Source: Scatomorpha merdigallinarum (GTDB taxonomy: Bacteria > Bacillota > Clostridia > Oscillospirales > Oscillospiraceae). From it: a DNA stretch of 64,000 nucleotides. The stretch is taken from assembly GCA_018710885.1 (NCBI GenBank), contig DVJA01000058.1:1-64000 (forward strand), written 5' to 3'. Made by a program: the position numbers and the translations under genes. The notes under the pieces were generated by a model, which was given only the letters and a program-made list of their open reading frames with translations, was not told where the DNA came from and searched no databases. Shown in pieces: positions 24,044-33,007 of this stretch (position 1 is the stretch's first letter; the number at the start of each line of letters is the position of its first letter).

Positions 24044-25795
24044 TCACTCCGTCAAATACTCAATGCTCTCAACGCATCCGTTTTCGTCTATGTCAAACCG
24101 GACGCTGCTCTCGCCGTCGCTGTACTGGATATACCTGCCGTATGCGTCCGTTCTGATAAGTCCGTAAGCGCCTTCCGCGCTGCCGTAGATGTAACCGTCA
24201 TCCATGCAGGAGTAGAGCCTCTCCGACGGGAAGCGCGCAACGACCTCATTGGCGCTCGTACCGGGTGTTATCCCGCGCAGGGCTCCCGATGCGTAATTGG
24301 CGGCGTTCTCGTGGTTATATGGCATACTCTGCCAGAGTGCGATGTCGGATACGTTATCCCAGGATCTAAAGTATAGCTTGTGGCCGTCAGGCAAGGTCAC
24401 GGAATAGTCTGCATAACTGCCGTCCTCAAACTGGATACTGTAATTCTCCTCAGTGAGCGTTGCCTGTGTCTCGTCCACTTTTCCGCAGATAAGCCTGCCG
24501 CTCTCGACATAGCTGTACCAGCACGTAAAGCGCTCTATGTCCATATAGCCATCCGTCTTCAGCCAGCCATTTTCACTGCTGTCAGAGCTGCCGCAGAGAT
24601 ATGTACGTTCATCCTCATAATAAACCGTGGGCAGTTCGCGGTCATAACGCACCAGCTCTCGGTAGAGAGCTGTCATGGCGCCGGCCATTTCTTTGGCGGT
24701 CACCGGCTCATCGGGGCGTATTTTCCCGTCGTTCACCTCATACCAGCCGTCGTAGTAAGCGCAGTTGATCTCATCGTAGGCCCAGTGTGTATCATCTATA
24801 TCGCTCGCGGGCAGAGGCTCGTTTCCGCTCAGATAGAACCAGTACGGGTAGATGTATGTCCGCGGTGAGTTTACGAACTGCACGCGCTGCAGAAGCTGGG
24901 CAAATTCCGCGCGCGTTATAGGCTCATCCGGACGGAACACGTCGCCGTCGCTTACGCGCTCGCCGCTGTCAGTGTACTGCGCAAAAATGCCGTAGCTGTC
25001 TAGATAGGCGATGGCTCTCGCCTCATCCGTGCCTGGCGTCACGTCGGTGAAACGCAGCGGATACTCCGTGTCCTTGTTGTCTGCCGTGAGCATGTCCACT
25101 ACGAACACCGCAGCCTCGCCGCGCGTCATGGTCGCATTACCCAGGCCGTCCAGCTTCGCCGCAGCCTCCGGGAGAGATTCGCGTTCGAGCACGGGCAGGC
25201 CATCCGGGTTTGGAACAATCAGGTTCTCTTTCAGAGCGTTGAAACCAACAGCTCTTCCTGCTGTACTCTGTCCTTCCAGGGGCTCTATAGGCAAATCATA
25301 CCCACCGGTGCCAGTGATATCGACATAGATATATTCACGGCTGGCCTTTACAACACCGTGCACTCCGTGGTAGTCCTCGTTATAGTAACGGGCCGGATTG
25401 AAATAGTCCTCCCTGGGCACAGCCATGATAGAGCCGAATGTGCCCAGGTCACTCTCGTACTCATGCGAGTAGTAGAGGAAGCTCACAGCCTCCCCAACCG
25501 GTATATACCATGGCCTGCCGTCGCTTATTAGAACATACGGCGCGGCCTCGTCCGGGATTTCAATCGAAAAGTGCTGTGTGTCACTTGTAAAGGTGTAACC
25601 CTCATCTGCCGGACCAGCCAATACGGCGGGTTCCTGCGGAATGCGAGGGTCCTCAGTCGGCTCCGGTGTGCGCTCTACCAGGTCCTGCGGTGACGCAGGG
25701 TAAAGCGTCGCTGAAGGCGTGGCCTCCGGTGCAGGAGAACCACAGGCGGCCAGTATAAGCGCGAGCGCCAGCGCGATTGGAATTGCTCGTTTCAC
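24044..25795 (-). CDS. SLH-domain lipoprotein
   Basis: A 583-residue lipoprotein starting with GTG at 25795 (GGGGGAAAG upstream): signal MKRAIPIALALALILAAC, lipidated Cys18. The middle holds SLH-type repeats (GEAAVFVVDML ... FRPDEPITRAEFAQLL, and DIDDTHWAYDEINCAYYDGW ... KIRPDEPVTAKEMAGAM) that normally bind secondary cell-wall polymers. The C-terminus has the module GITPGTSANEVVARFPSE ... GCVESIEYL shared with the neighbouring lipoprotein. Being both lipid-anchored and SLH-bearing is unusual. An earlier in-frame start would add an unlikely 25-residue leader. Confidence 0.82.
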   Translation of the reverse strand: MKRAIPIALALALILAACGSPAPEATPSATLYPASPQDLVERTPEPTEDPRIPQEPAVLAGPADEGYTFTSDTQHFSIEIPDEAAPYVLISDGRPWYIPVGEAVSFLYYSHEYESDLGTFGSIMAVPREDYFNPARYYNEDYHGVHGVVKASREYIYVDITGTGGYDLPIEPLEGQSTAGRAVGFNALKENLIVPNPDGLPVLERESLPEAAAKLDGLGNATMTRGEAAVFVVDMLTADNKDTEYPLRFTDVTPGTDEARAIAYLDSYGIFAQYTDSGERVSDGDVFRPDEPITRAEFAQLLQRVQFVNSPRTYIYPYWFYLSGNEPLPASDIDDTHWAYDEINCAYYDGWYEVNDGKIRPDEPVTAKEMAGAMTALYRELVRYDRELPTVYYEDERTYLCGSSDSSENGWLKTDGYMDIERFTCWYSYVESGRLICGKVDETQATLTEENYSIQFEDGSYADYSVTLPDGHKLYFRSWDNVSDIALWQSMPYNHENAANYASGALRGITPGTSANEVVARFPSERLYSCMDDGYIYGSAEGAYGLIRTDAYGRYIQYSDGESSVRFDIDENGCVESIEYLTE

Positions 25796-25823
25796 AGCTC
25801 TTTCCCCCAATCTCTGTATATGC

Positions 25824-25865
25824 AAAAAGGACGGGAAAGCGCTGCCATTTGTTCCCGTCCTTTGC
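25824..25865 (-). terminator. Intrinsic terminator of carD
   Basis: Minus strand AAAGGACGGGAA, 14-base loop, TTCCCGTCCTTTTTG; 12-bp stem running into a T-run, just past the carD stop codon at 25876. Confidence 0.8.
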
Positions 25866-25875
25866 TGCACGGCCC

Positions 25876-26358
25876 TTACTGAGCCATTGCGCTGTCCAAT
25901 CTCGCCTCGACCTCCTCATAGCTGGAGCTCTCTGAGAGGACAATTTCCGATATGAGTATTTGTTTTGCCGAATGGAGCATTTTACGCTCTCCAGTGGAGA
26001 GCCCGCGCTCCCGGTCTCGCTGCATGAGGCCTTTTACGACAGAGGCAACCTCCATGAGATCACCGCTCTTAATTCTGAGCATGTTTTCTCTGTACCGCTT
26101 GTTCCAGTTCGACGTCATCTCCACCTGTATGCCTGGGATGGCTCCGAGGATTTCCTCTGCCTCCGCGGGGTTGACTATCGGCCTCACGCCAATCGCCTCA
26201 CAGGTCTCCACAGGAACCATTACCATCATGCCACCCGTAGGCAGCTTCAGCACATAGTAGTCCCTGTCCTGTCCGTTTATTCGCTTCGTCACGATGCTGT
26301 CTATGACACCCGCGCCATGCATCGGATGAGCAATCCGGTCTCCTACCCGGAACGTCAT
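25876..26358 (-). CDS. CarD family RNA polymerase-binding regulator
   Basis: A 160-residue CarD/CdnL protein. The N-terminal RNAP-interacting Tudor-like domain shows FRVGDRIAHPMHGAGVIDSI and YYVLKLPTGGMMVMVPV; the C-terminal helical domain has the NKRYRENMLRIKSGDL segment typical for the family. Such proteins stabilise open promoter complexes, often at rRNA promoters. It is transcribed alone, from its own promoter to its own terminator. Confidence 0.92.
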   Translation of the reverse strand: MTFRVGDRIAHPMHGAGVIDSIVTKRINGQDRDYYVLKLPTGGMMVMVPVETCEAIGVRPIVNPAEAEEILGAIPGIQVEMTSNWNKRYRENMLRIKSGDLMEVASVVKGLMQRDRERGLSTGERKMLHSAKQILISEIVLSESSSYEEVEARLDSAMAQ

Positions 26359-26408
26359 TTTAACCTCCGTTTCCCTTATGCTGTTTATTACACTTACTAT
26401 GTACGTAA

Positions 26409-26437
26409 ATTATACACCAATTTTCAAGTTCAGGCAA
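26409..26437 (-). promoter_or_regulatory. Promoter of carD
   Basis: Minus strand TTGCCT (26432-26437), 17 bases, perfect TATAAT (26409-26414), about 50 bases before the start codon. Confidence 0.65.
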
Positions 26438-26470
26438 GGAAAATCGGGATTATATTTGTGAAAAAATAAG

Positions 26471-26507
26471 AAAAACAGCGCCGAAGCTGAAATTCGGCGC
26501 TGTTTTT
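26471..26507 (-). terminator. Intrinsic terminator of the rpiR-ispH/rpsA operon
   Basis: Minus strand arms AAAAACAGCGCCGAA and TTCGGCGCTGTTTTT form a 15-bp stem with a 7-base loop, continuing into TTTTTCTTATTTTTT. Confidence 0.9.
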
Positions 26508-26531
26508 TGACATAATACGTCCGGATGTCGC

Positions 26532-28754
26532 TTATTCCTCGTCGTCGTCGAAACCAAAGTCGGGAATGTTGCCCTTGGCTTCACCGGTCTCGGACACTTC
26601 GTAAACGAGGGCGTCCTCCTCGGGGACTATCGGACGGCGCTCACGCGGCTCACGGGGCTCACGCTCGCTACGCTCACGGCGCTCACGGCGCGGAGCCGGT
26701 TCGGGCTCGCTCAGAGCGCGGATGGAAAGGCTGATCTTCTGCTTGTCTGTATCAATGGCAGTGATCTTCGCATCAACAACATCGCCCACGCTCAGAACCT
26801 CATCGGGCTTGCCGATGCGGCGGTTGGCAATCTGGCTGATGTGGATAAGGCCGTCAACGCCTTCCATGACCTCGGCGAAAGCGCCGAAGGGCATCAGCTT
26901 GACTATCTTAACCTTGACAACGTCGCCCACGGAGCAAGTGTTGATGAACTTAGTCCAGGGGTTGTCCTCAGCCCTCTTGTAGCCGAGGGAGATACGGCGC
27001 GCCTCGCGGTCGAAGCTGATAACGTAGACATCAATCTCCTGGCCGACGGAAACGACCTCGGCGGGGTTCTTGATGCGGTTCCAGCTCAGTTCGCTGACGT
27101 GAACCATACCGTCGATGCCGCCGATGTCAACAAAGGCGCCATAGCTGGTGAGGCTCTTGACGACGCCGTGGTAAACCTTGCCGTCCTCGATCTCGTTCCA
27201 GACGGCCTCGGCCTTCTCGCGGCGCTCCTTCTGCAGCACCGCACGGATGGAGCCGACCACACGGCGGCGGCTGCGGTTGACCTCGGTGATCTTCAGACGC
27301 ACGGTGGTCTTGACGAGCTGAGTCATCGGGGCGTCCTTGGGCAGGCCACTCTGGCTGGCAGGCACGAACACGCGCACGCCGCCCACGGAGACGACAACGC
27401 CGCCCTTGTTCTCTTCGGTGACAACGCCTTCAACGATCTCACCGTCGGCCTGAGCCTGCTCAATGGTCTGCCAGCTCTTGGCGGCGTCCAGACGCCTCTT
27501 GCTGAGCTGAGCGGTGCCTTCAATGTCGTTAACACGAACAACAATGGCCTCGACAGTGTCGCCAATCTTGACAGCGTCCTCTACGTTGACGGTGCCGTCG
27601 TTGGTGAACTCAGCAGTCGGGATGAAAGCAGAATACTTGGTGCCGAGGTCCACGCTGACCTCGGTGGGCGTGATAGCCACAACTGTGCCGGATACCCTGT
27701 CGCCATTATATATAGTTTTAAGAGAATCCTCCAGCAGTTCATCGAAGCTCTTTTCAGCCGCAGGCTTCTCGGCGGCTTCCGCTTCTGCAGCGGTGGGCAC
27801 GGCTTCCTCCGCGGGCGCGGTCTCAACCGCCGCCTCGGTCACGGGCTCGGCCGCTTCAACAGCGGACTCGGCCGCAGTCTCTTCTGCCGGGTTCTCTTGA
27901 ATCAGGATCTCGTCGCTCATCTTATCCAGTACCTCCTTGATTATCCACTCGGGCGCAGACGCCCCAGCGGTCACCCCAATTCTCTCGGCCGGCTTAAGTG
28001 AGCTCAAATCAAGCGCAGCAGCAGACTCAACAAATTGGGTATTGGGACAATATCGCTCGCACAGCTCCGCCAGGTGCAGGCTGTTTGCGCTGTTCTTGCC
28101 TCCGATGACCACCATTGCGTCGCACTCGGAAGCAAGCTTTATTGCCTCCGTTTGCCTGGTGGACGTAGCAGAACATATTGTATCAAAGATTTCCGGATTT
28201 GTACACCATTTTTTTATTAAAATTTCACACTCTTTAAGATTTTCTTCGGTTTGAGTGGTCTGTACGACAACTGTAACAGATTTTGTGTGCATTTCCGGGC
28301 TATCAGACAGCAGTTTTTCCAGTTCTTGTGCATTTGCAACTACCTTTGCACCTTCGCACCGTCCACATATGGCTCTAACCTCGGGGTGTTCAGCCGCTCC
28401 TATTACCAGGACCTGTCTCCCGGCAGCTGACGCAGCGGCCACAAGCCTGTGTATTCTCGAGACATTAGGGCAGGTAGCGTCGGTTATCTGTGCGCCTCTT
28501 GCCTGAAGCGCCTCCTCTTCGGCCAGGGACACACCGTGCGAGCGTATCAGGACGCGATCTCCGGGGTTGACTTCTTCGGCGCTGTTGATAACCTTGAGGC
28601 CACGCCCGGCCAGGCTGTTCACAACGTCTGCATTGTGTATAAGCGGCCCGTAACTGAGGCAGGGACCGCTCTCCAGCATCTGCTCTGCCATTTTTACCGA
28701 GCGGGAAACGCCGAAACAGAAGCCGGCGCTCCTGGCAACAAGTACTTCCTTCAT
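26532..28754 (-). CDS. ispH: IspH-ribosomal protein S1 fusion
   Basis: A 740-residue bifunctional protein. Residues 1-280 are HMB-PP reductase (last MEP-pathway step) with the three Fe-S cysteines in AGFCFGV, DATCPNV and ICSATSTRQ. An acidic Ala/Glu-rich linker (about 290-345) follows, then four S1 RNA-binding repeats (starting near NGDRVSGTVV, GEIVEGVVTEEN, GKVYHGVVKS and GDVVKVKIVK), and an Arg/Glu-rich then acidic tail. This fusion is known in Clostridia, so I read it as genuine; there is no stop or frameshift at the junction. It overlaps plsC by four bases. Confidence 0.94.
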   Translation of the reverse strand: MKEVLVARSAGFCFGVSRSVKMAEQMLESGPCLSYGPLIHNADVVNSLAGRGLKVINSAEEVNPGDRVLIRSHGVSLAEEEALQARGAQITDATCPNVSRIHRLVAAASAAGRQVLVIGAAEHPEVRAICGRCEGAKVVANAQELEKLLSDSPEMHTKSVTVVVQTTQTEENLKECEILIKKWCTNPEIFDTICSATSTRQTEAIKLASECDAMVVIGGKNSANSLHLAELCERYCPNTQFVESAAALDLSSLKPAERIGVTAGASAPEWIIKEVLDKMSDEILIQENPAEETAAESAVEAAEPVTEAAVETAPAEEAVPTAAEAEAAEKPAAEKSFDELLEDSLKTIYNGDRVSGTVVAITPTEVSVDLGTKYSAFIPTAEFTNDGTVNVEDAVKIGDTVEAIVVRVNDIEGTAQLSKRRLDAAKSWQTIEQAQADGEIVEGVVTEENKGGVVVSVGGVRVFVPASQSGLPKDAPMTQLVKTTVRLKITEVNRSRRRVVGSIRAVLQKERREKAEAVWNEIEDGKVYHGVVKSLTSYGAFVDIGGIDGMVHVSELSWNRIKNPAEVVSVGQEIDVYVISFDREARRISLGYKRAEDNPWTKFINTCSVGDVVKVKIVKLMPFGAFAEVMEGVDGLIHISQIANRRIGKPDEVLSVGDVVDAKITAIDTDKQKISLSIRALSEPEPAPRRERRERSEREPREPRERRPIVPEEDALVYEVSETGEAKGNIPDFGFDDDEE

Positions 28755-29386
28755 GCGCTCTCACCATCCCTGAGCTCATATATGCGCTCCATTATGTCAT
28801 CGGCCAACTGCTCGTACTCGTTGTGATTGTGTCCCTCCACGTAATATGGCTCGCCGATTATCAGGTGCACACGCGAAAATAGCTTCTTGCGGCGCGGTAT
28901 ATAGACAGGAACTATGGGGACTCTCAGCTTGGAAGCCAGGCGCACGGCCCCTGTTTTGGCATCGACCATATTATCTTCTCCGACTCGTGTGCCCTCCGGA
29001 AAGATGAAAATTTTGTCACCGCGCTTGAGGAATTTCATCATACTGCGCATTGCGCCTATGTCGCTCTGTCCTCTGTTTACAAAGCATACTCCAGCTTTTG
29101 CAAGCGCCCAGCCAACCACGGGAACGCCGCTCAGCTCTTGCTTGGCAATGAAGTGCATAAAGGTCTTCTTTCCAAAAGATGCGGCCACCAGTATTGGGTC
29201 AACAAGGTTTGAATGATTGCCACATACTACGGCTGGACCGTCCGGTATGTTTTCCCGGCCCTTGAAGCTCAAGGGGTACAGCAGACGCACTATTGGAACC
29301 ACAATGGCATAAATCAGGTTGTACCATCGTTTCTCATCGGAGGGTGAGCCTGTGCGCTTGTCCTGATTTGTGTTTGTCTCGGTCAC
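28751..29386 (-). CDS. plsC: 1-acyl-sn-glycerol-3-phosphate acyltransferase
   Basis: Acylates lysophosphatidic acid to phosphatidic acid at the membrane. The 211 residues show the HxxxxD motif (NHSNLVDP) and FPEGTR, with an N-terminal hydrophobic segment YAIVVPIVRLLYPL. I start at GTG 29386, which overlaps the cmk stop (GTGA) and has GGGGGTGG upstream; the open frame extends into cmk but with a non-homologous leader. The cmk-plsC-ispH/rpsA order is conserved in Clostridia. Confidence 0.92.
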   Translation of the reverse strand: MTETNTNQDKRTGSPSDEKRWYNLIYAIVVPIVRLLYPLSFKGRENIPDGPAVVCGNHSNLVDPILVAASFGKKTFMHFIAKQELSGVPVVGWALAKAGVCFVNRGQSDIGAMRSMMKFLKRGDKIFIFPEGTRVGEDNMVDAKTGAVRLASKLRVPIVPVYIPRRKKLFSRVHLIIGEPYYVEGHNHNEYEQLADDIMERIYELRDGESA

Positions 29387-30072
29387 CTGCTCACCACCCC
29401 CAGTTTGTCCGCAATAAGCACACATACTGCATCTATGCTCTCTTCGAGCGTCAGCACGCTCGTGTCGAGTTTTACGGCGTCGCGGGCACATTTGAGGGGA
29501 GCCGCAGCACGGCTCATGTCGTGCTCATCACGCTCTTCGATCTCGCGCAGTACCTTTTCCAAGCTCACTTGCAGCCCCGACTCACGCAGCTCCTTGCAGC
29601 GGCGCATGGCGCGTGCCTCTGCGCTCGCAGTCAGGAAAATTTTCAAGTCTGCGCCCGGCAGCACAACGGTGCCTATGTCTCTCCCGTCCATGATGACGTT
29701 GTTGCTGGCAGCCATGGAGCGCTGCATATCCAGGAGATAGGCACGCACACACGGCATGGCCGAGACGTCGGAGGCGCGGTTTGAAATTTCGGGCGTGCGT
29801 ATAAACCCGCTCACGTCCTCACCGTTCAAGTATGAGCGCTGCTCGCCATTCTCGCCATAGCCGAGCCCGACGGTTATTTCCGGCAATAGCGCCTCAACGG
29901 TCTGCTCGTCGCCGAAGCTCACACCATGTCTCTCCGCGGCCAGGCCAACAGTCCGGTAAATAGCCCCCGTATCTACATACAGGAACCCAAAACGTTTGGC
30001 TGCCGCGCGGGCAATGGTGCTCTTACCGGCCCCCGAAGGCCCGTCTATTGCAACTGAGAAGTGATCTTCCAT
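29383..30072 (-). CDS. cmk: Cytidylate kinase
   Basis: Phosphorylates CMP and dCMP. The 229-residue protein has the P-loop AIDGPSGAGKST, DTGAIYR and the VIMDGRDIGTVVLP CMP-binding segment, with RDxxDxxRxxAPLKxAxDA-like lid near residue 180 (EERDEHDMSRAAAPLK). It begins at the last base of the flavoprotein gene and overlaps plsC. Confidence 0.95.
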   Translation of the reverse strand: MEDHFSVAIDGPSGAGKSTIARAAAKRFGFLYVDTGAIYRTVGLAAERHGVSFGDEQTVEALLPEITVGLGYGENGEQRSYLNGEDVSGFIRTPEISNRASDVSAMPCVRAYLLDMQRSMAASNNVIMDGRDIGTVVLPGADLKIFLTASAEARAMRRCKELRESGLQVSLEKVLREIEERDEHDMSRAAAPLKCARDAVKLDTSVLTLEESIDAVCVLIADKLGVVSR

Positions 30073-31304
30073 TATTTATCCTCCGTCCTGAGGGAGTTTG
30101 CGGCCACAAAGGCCGTAGACCACGCTATTTGAAGGTTGTAGCCGCCAGTATACGCATCCAGATCCATGACTTCGCCTGCAAAATAGAGTCCCGGCACCAG
30201 CTTTGACATCATGCTGCGCGGGTCTATTTCCCGCGTGCTTACGCCTCCGGAAGTCACTATGGCCTCCGCAACGGGGCGTGGGCGTGAGATCTCAACCGGA
30301 AAAGCCTTGAAGAGCCGCACCAGGTTCTGGCGCTGTTCCCGTGTAACAGAGTTTGCCCTTAGCGTCTCCGGTATACCGCTCAGACGCACAAGTACCGGTA
30401 TCATGGCCTTGCCCGCCAAGTCATTGAGGCAGTTTGCGAACTCGCGGTTGTGGTATTTTTCCAAGTCGCGCAAGATGCGTGCGTCGAGCTTTTTCTCGTC
30501 GAGTCCCGGCTTCAAGTCGATGTTGAGCCGGTATTTGGCCTCACCGAAATGGCGCATGTGCGCCGAGGCTGAAAGCACCAGCGGGCCCGAAACCCCGAAG
30601 TGCGTAAAGAGCATCTCGCCCAGTTCTTTATATATGAGTTTGTCGTTCTCATACGCCGAAAGCGTCACGTTTCGCAGCGAAAAGCCCTGCATCTCGCGGC
30701 AGTAGGCGTCCGGCGACTCCAGAGGCACCAGGCTCGGGCGGCACTCGCTCACGCTGTGTCCAAGCGTCTTGGCCAATCCGTACCCGTCACCTGTTGAGCC
30801 GGTGCCGGGATAGCTCAGGCCTCCGGTGCATATGACCGCATTGCGGCAGGCTATCTCGCCGCGCTCGGTTTTGACCGCGCGCACACCGTCTGCTCCGAGC
30901 AGTATCTCATTCGCCTTTTCCCGCAGGATTTCGACGCCGTTTTTGTGGCACAATCTGGTCAGCGCCCCGGCTATGTCTCCCGCCTTGTCGGAAACCGGGA
31001 ATACTCTCCTGCCCCGCTCTGTCTTGAGCGGCACGCCGAGCCCCTCGAAGAAGGCCATCGTATCCTGCGGTGAAAACTTGTGTATAGCACTCTGCAAAAA
31101 GCGTCCGTCGCCGGGTATGGCCTCTATGAACTCCCTTGGAGTACAATCGTTCGTGACGTTGCAGCGGCCTTTGCCAGTTATACGCAGCTTGCGGCCCAGC
31201 TCGCGGTTGGGCTCAAGCAGCACTACTTTCAATCCTCTTCCGGCGGCCAGGGCAGCGCAGAGCGTGCCTGCCGCGCCGCCGCCAATTACTACTGCATCAA
31301 CCAT
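30072..31304 (-). CDS. BaiN/HI0933 family FAD-dependent oxidoreductase
   Basis: A roughly 410-residue flavoprotein with the dinucleotide fold MVDAVVIGGGAAGTLCA, the family motif GRKLRITGKGRCNVTN, the GGLSYPGTGSTGDGY segment and the C-terminal GEVMDLDAYTGGYNLQIAWSTG-like FAD-binding end. Members of this family include the bile-acid enzyme BaiN, but most have unknown substrates, and nothing nearby suggests bile-acid metabolism. Start ATG 31304 overlaps the rpiR gene by eight bases and its ribosome binding site is poor, suggesting coupling. Confidence 0.88.
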   Translation of the reverse strand: MVDAVVIGGGAAGTLCAALAAGRGLKVVLLEPNRELGRKLRITGKGRCNVTNDCTPREFIEAIPGDGRFLQSAIHKFSPQDTMAFFEGLGVPLKTERGRRVFPVSDKAGDIAGALTRLCHKNGVEILREKANEILLGADGVRAVKTERGEIACRNAVICTGGLSYPGTGSTGDGYGLAKTLGHSVSECRPSLVPLESPDAYCREMQGFSLRNVTLSAYENDKLIYKELGEMLFTHFGVSGPLVLSASAHMRHFGEAKYRLNIDLKPGLDEKKLDARILRDLEKYHNREFANCLNDLAGKAMIPVLVRLSGIPETLRANSVTREQRQNLVRLFKAFPVEISRPRPVAEAIVTSGGVSTREIDPRSMMSKLVPGLYFAGEVMDLDAYTGGYNLQIAWSTAFVAANSLRTEDK

Positions 31305-32160
31305 CTGCTTTTTCAAACACCTTGTAGTCGCTCCAGACCTGCTCAAGTTTATTGAAGGTCTCGCTTATGGCGTCGCGGCTGCGGGCGCCGACCGCTATAA
31401 CTATAGCGTTTACGAGGCTCATGGGCGCAACCAGGGAGTCTACGAACGAAACCATCTCGCTTTTGGCAAAGAGGCATATGTCGGCCATGCCATAAAAAGG
31501 CGAGTTCTCACTGTCTGTCAGGCCTATAGTCGAAGCCCCACGGTCCTTGGCAAAGCCCATGACCTTGGCCGAGCGCGCAGAGTATCGCGGGAAGGTGAAG
31601 CCTATAAATAGATCGCCCTCGCCTATACGCAAAAGCTGCTCGTATGCCTCGGCAGCGCTGTTGTCATCAACCAGATGAACCCCCGAACGGATGAGGCCCA
31701 GGTAGTAGGCCAGGAAATCCGCAAGGCAGCGCGAAGTACGGGAGGCAAAAATATATATGTCTCCCGCGTTTATTATGCTGTCAATCACCCGGTTAAAGCT
31801 GTCCTGGTCTATCTCCTCAAGCGTCGTTTGCAGCTTGTCTATGTCGTCGCTGAGGACGGCCTTGAGTATGTTCTTGTCATCGAGCATATCGCGGCTGGCC
31901 TCTATGCGCTGCACGCTCGTCAGGCGCGAGCGTATCATCTCCTGCAGTGCCTTGCGCATGCCCGGATAACCGTCGAACCCCAGCTCTGCGGCAAAACGTA
32001 CGACCGTGGACTCGCTCACGCCCACGGCCTTGCCGAGCTTCCCGGCCGTCATGAATGCGGCCTTGTCGTAATTATCCAGTATGTACTTTGCGATTAGCCG
32101 TTGTCCTTTTGAAAACCCGGAATTTTCCCGGGAAATGATTGTCAAAATATCCTTGTCCAT
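31297..32160 (-). CDS. MurR/RpiR family transcriptional regulator
   Basis: A 287-residue regulator: N-terminal HTH_6 domain (FSKGQRLIAKYIL ... VSESTVVRFAAELGFDGYPGMRKAL) and a C-terminal SIS sugar-phosphate-binding domain (about 130-260, YIFASRTSRCLADFLAYYLGL and GFTFPRYS). The family controls sugar or amino-sugar genes in response to phosphosugars. Here it leads an operon of flavoprotein, cmk, plsC and ispH-rpsA, none of which is an obvious sugar gene, so its ligand cannot be inferred. Confidence 0.9.
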   Translation of the reverse strand: MDKDILTIISRENSGFSKGQRLIAKYILDNYDKAAFMTAGKLGKAVGVSESTVVRFAAELGFDGYPGMRKALQEMIRSRLTSVQRIEASRDMLDDKNILKAVLSDDIDKLQTTLEEIDQDSFNRVIDSIINAGDIYIFASRTSRCLADFLAYYLGLIRSGVHLVDDNSAAEAYEQLLRIGEGDLFIGFTFPRYSARSAKVMGFAKDRGASTIGLTDSENSPFYGMADICLFAKSEMVSFVDSLVAPMSLVNAIVIAVGARSRDAISETFNKLEQVWSDYKVFEKADG

Positions 32161-32231
32161 GTGCTGTCCAATCCCCCATGCCTGCTATATGAGCGCGGCC
32201 GGCTTGCGGCCGACGAGTAAACACTTTTTTC

Positions 32232-32260
32232 ATTTTACACAGTTTGCGCAGATATTACAA
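32232..32260 (-). promoter_or_regulatory. Promoter of the rpiR operon
   Basis: Minus strand TTGTAA (32255-32260), 17-base spacer, TAAAAT (32232-32237). A GC hairpin (CGGCCG-CAAGC-CGGCCG, about 32196-32213) follows in the leader. Confidence 0.6.
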
Positions 32261-32281
32261 GGGGGATTACGTAAACAAACT

Positions 32282-33007
32282 TTAACGTTTTTCGGCTATG
32301 AGACCTTTCACGTAAGCGAGTTCCTCTCTATCCAGCTCTCGCCACTTACCGGCCGGCAGCTCGCCGAGCTTCAGCTCACCCTCAGCTACGCGCACAAGGC
32401 GTCTGACGTTAAGGCCCACACTTTCGCACATGCGCCGTACCTGGCGGTTCCGGCCCTCGTGTATGGTGAAGCGCAGCCTGCTGTTCTCTCCGTCAGGGCG
32501 CAGCGGCTTAATATCTGCCGGACTTATGGGTTTGCCGCCCACCGCTCTCAGCGCTTCCATCGCGGCTATCTGCTTGGACGTTATTCGCCCCTGGACGGTT
32601 ACAACATACACCTTCTCCACTTCGTGCGCCGGGTGCATGAGCGCGTTGGCCGCCTCGCCGTCGTCGGTCATTATCAGCAGTCCCTCGCTGTTGAGGTCAA
32701 GCCTGCCCACGGGATACAGCCTGCGCCCCGCGCCTTGCACGAGCCCGGCTACGGTTTTTCTGCCCTTCTCGTCGGAGAGAGTCGTGACATAGCCGCGCGG
32801 TTTGTTGAGCATTATGTACATGCGCTCCTCAGGCGCTCTGAGCAGCACCCCGTCTACCAAAACTGTGTCGGTCTCCAGGTCAGCACTCATGCCTAGAGCG
32901 GCGGTTTCTCCATTCACTCTCACCCGTCCGGCAAGTATGAGCTCCTCGGCCGCGCGGCGCGAGGCTATCCCCGCGCCGGATATGAGCTTTTGCAATCTTT
33001 CCTTCAT
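32282..33007 (-). CDS. RsuA/RluB family pseudouridine synthase
   Basis: A 241-residue enzyme with an N-terminal S4 RNA-binding domain (RLQKLISGAGIASRRAAEELI) and the catalytic domain containing GRLDLNSEGLLIMTDDG, where the Asp after RL is the nucleophile. The target is probably 23S rRNA (RluB type) judged from neighbours in other Firmicutes (scpA-scpB-dacB-rluB), not from sequence alone. Start ATG 33007 overlaps the dacF stop (ATGA). Confidence 0.93.
   Translation of the reverse strand: MKERLQKLISGAGIASRRAAEELILAGRVRVNGETAALGMSADLETDTVLVDGVLLRAPEERMYIMLNKPRGYVTTLSDEKGRKTVAGLVQGAGRRLYPVGRLDLNSEGLLIMTDDGEAANALMHPAHEVEKVYVVTVQGRITSKQIAAMEALRAVGGKPISPADIKPLRPDGENSRLRFTIHEGRNRQVRRMCESVGLNVRRLVRVAEGELKLGELPAGKWRELDREELAYVKGLIAEKR

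Noticed and set aside
26841..28001. 386-codon plus-strand frame opposite ispH-rpsA
   Set aside because: Shadow; Asp/Leu/Gly-rich translation is the complement of the S1 repeats.
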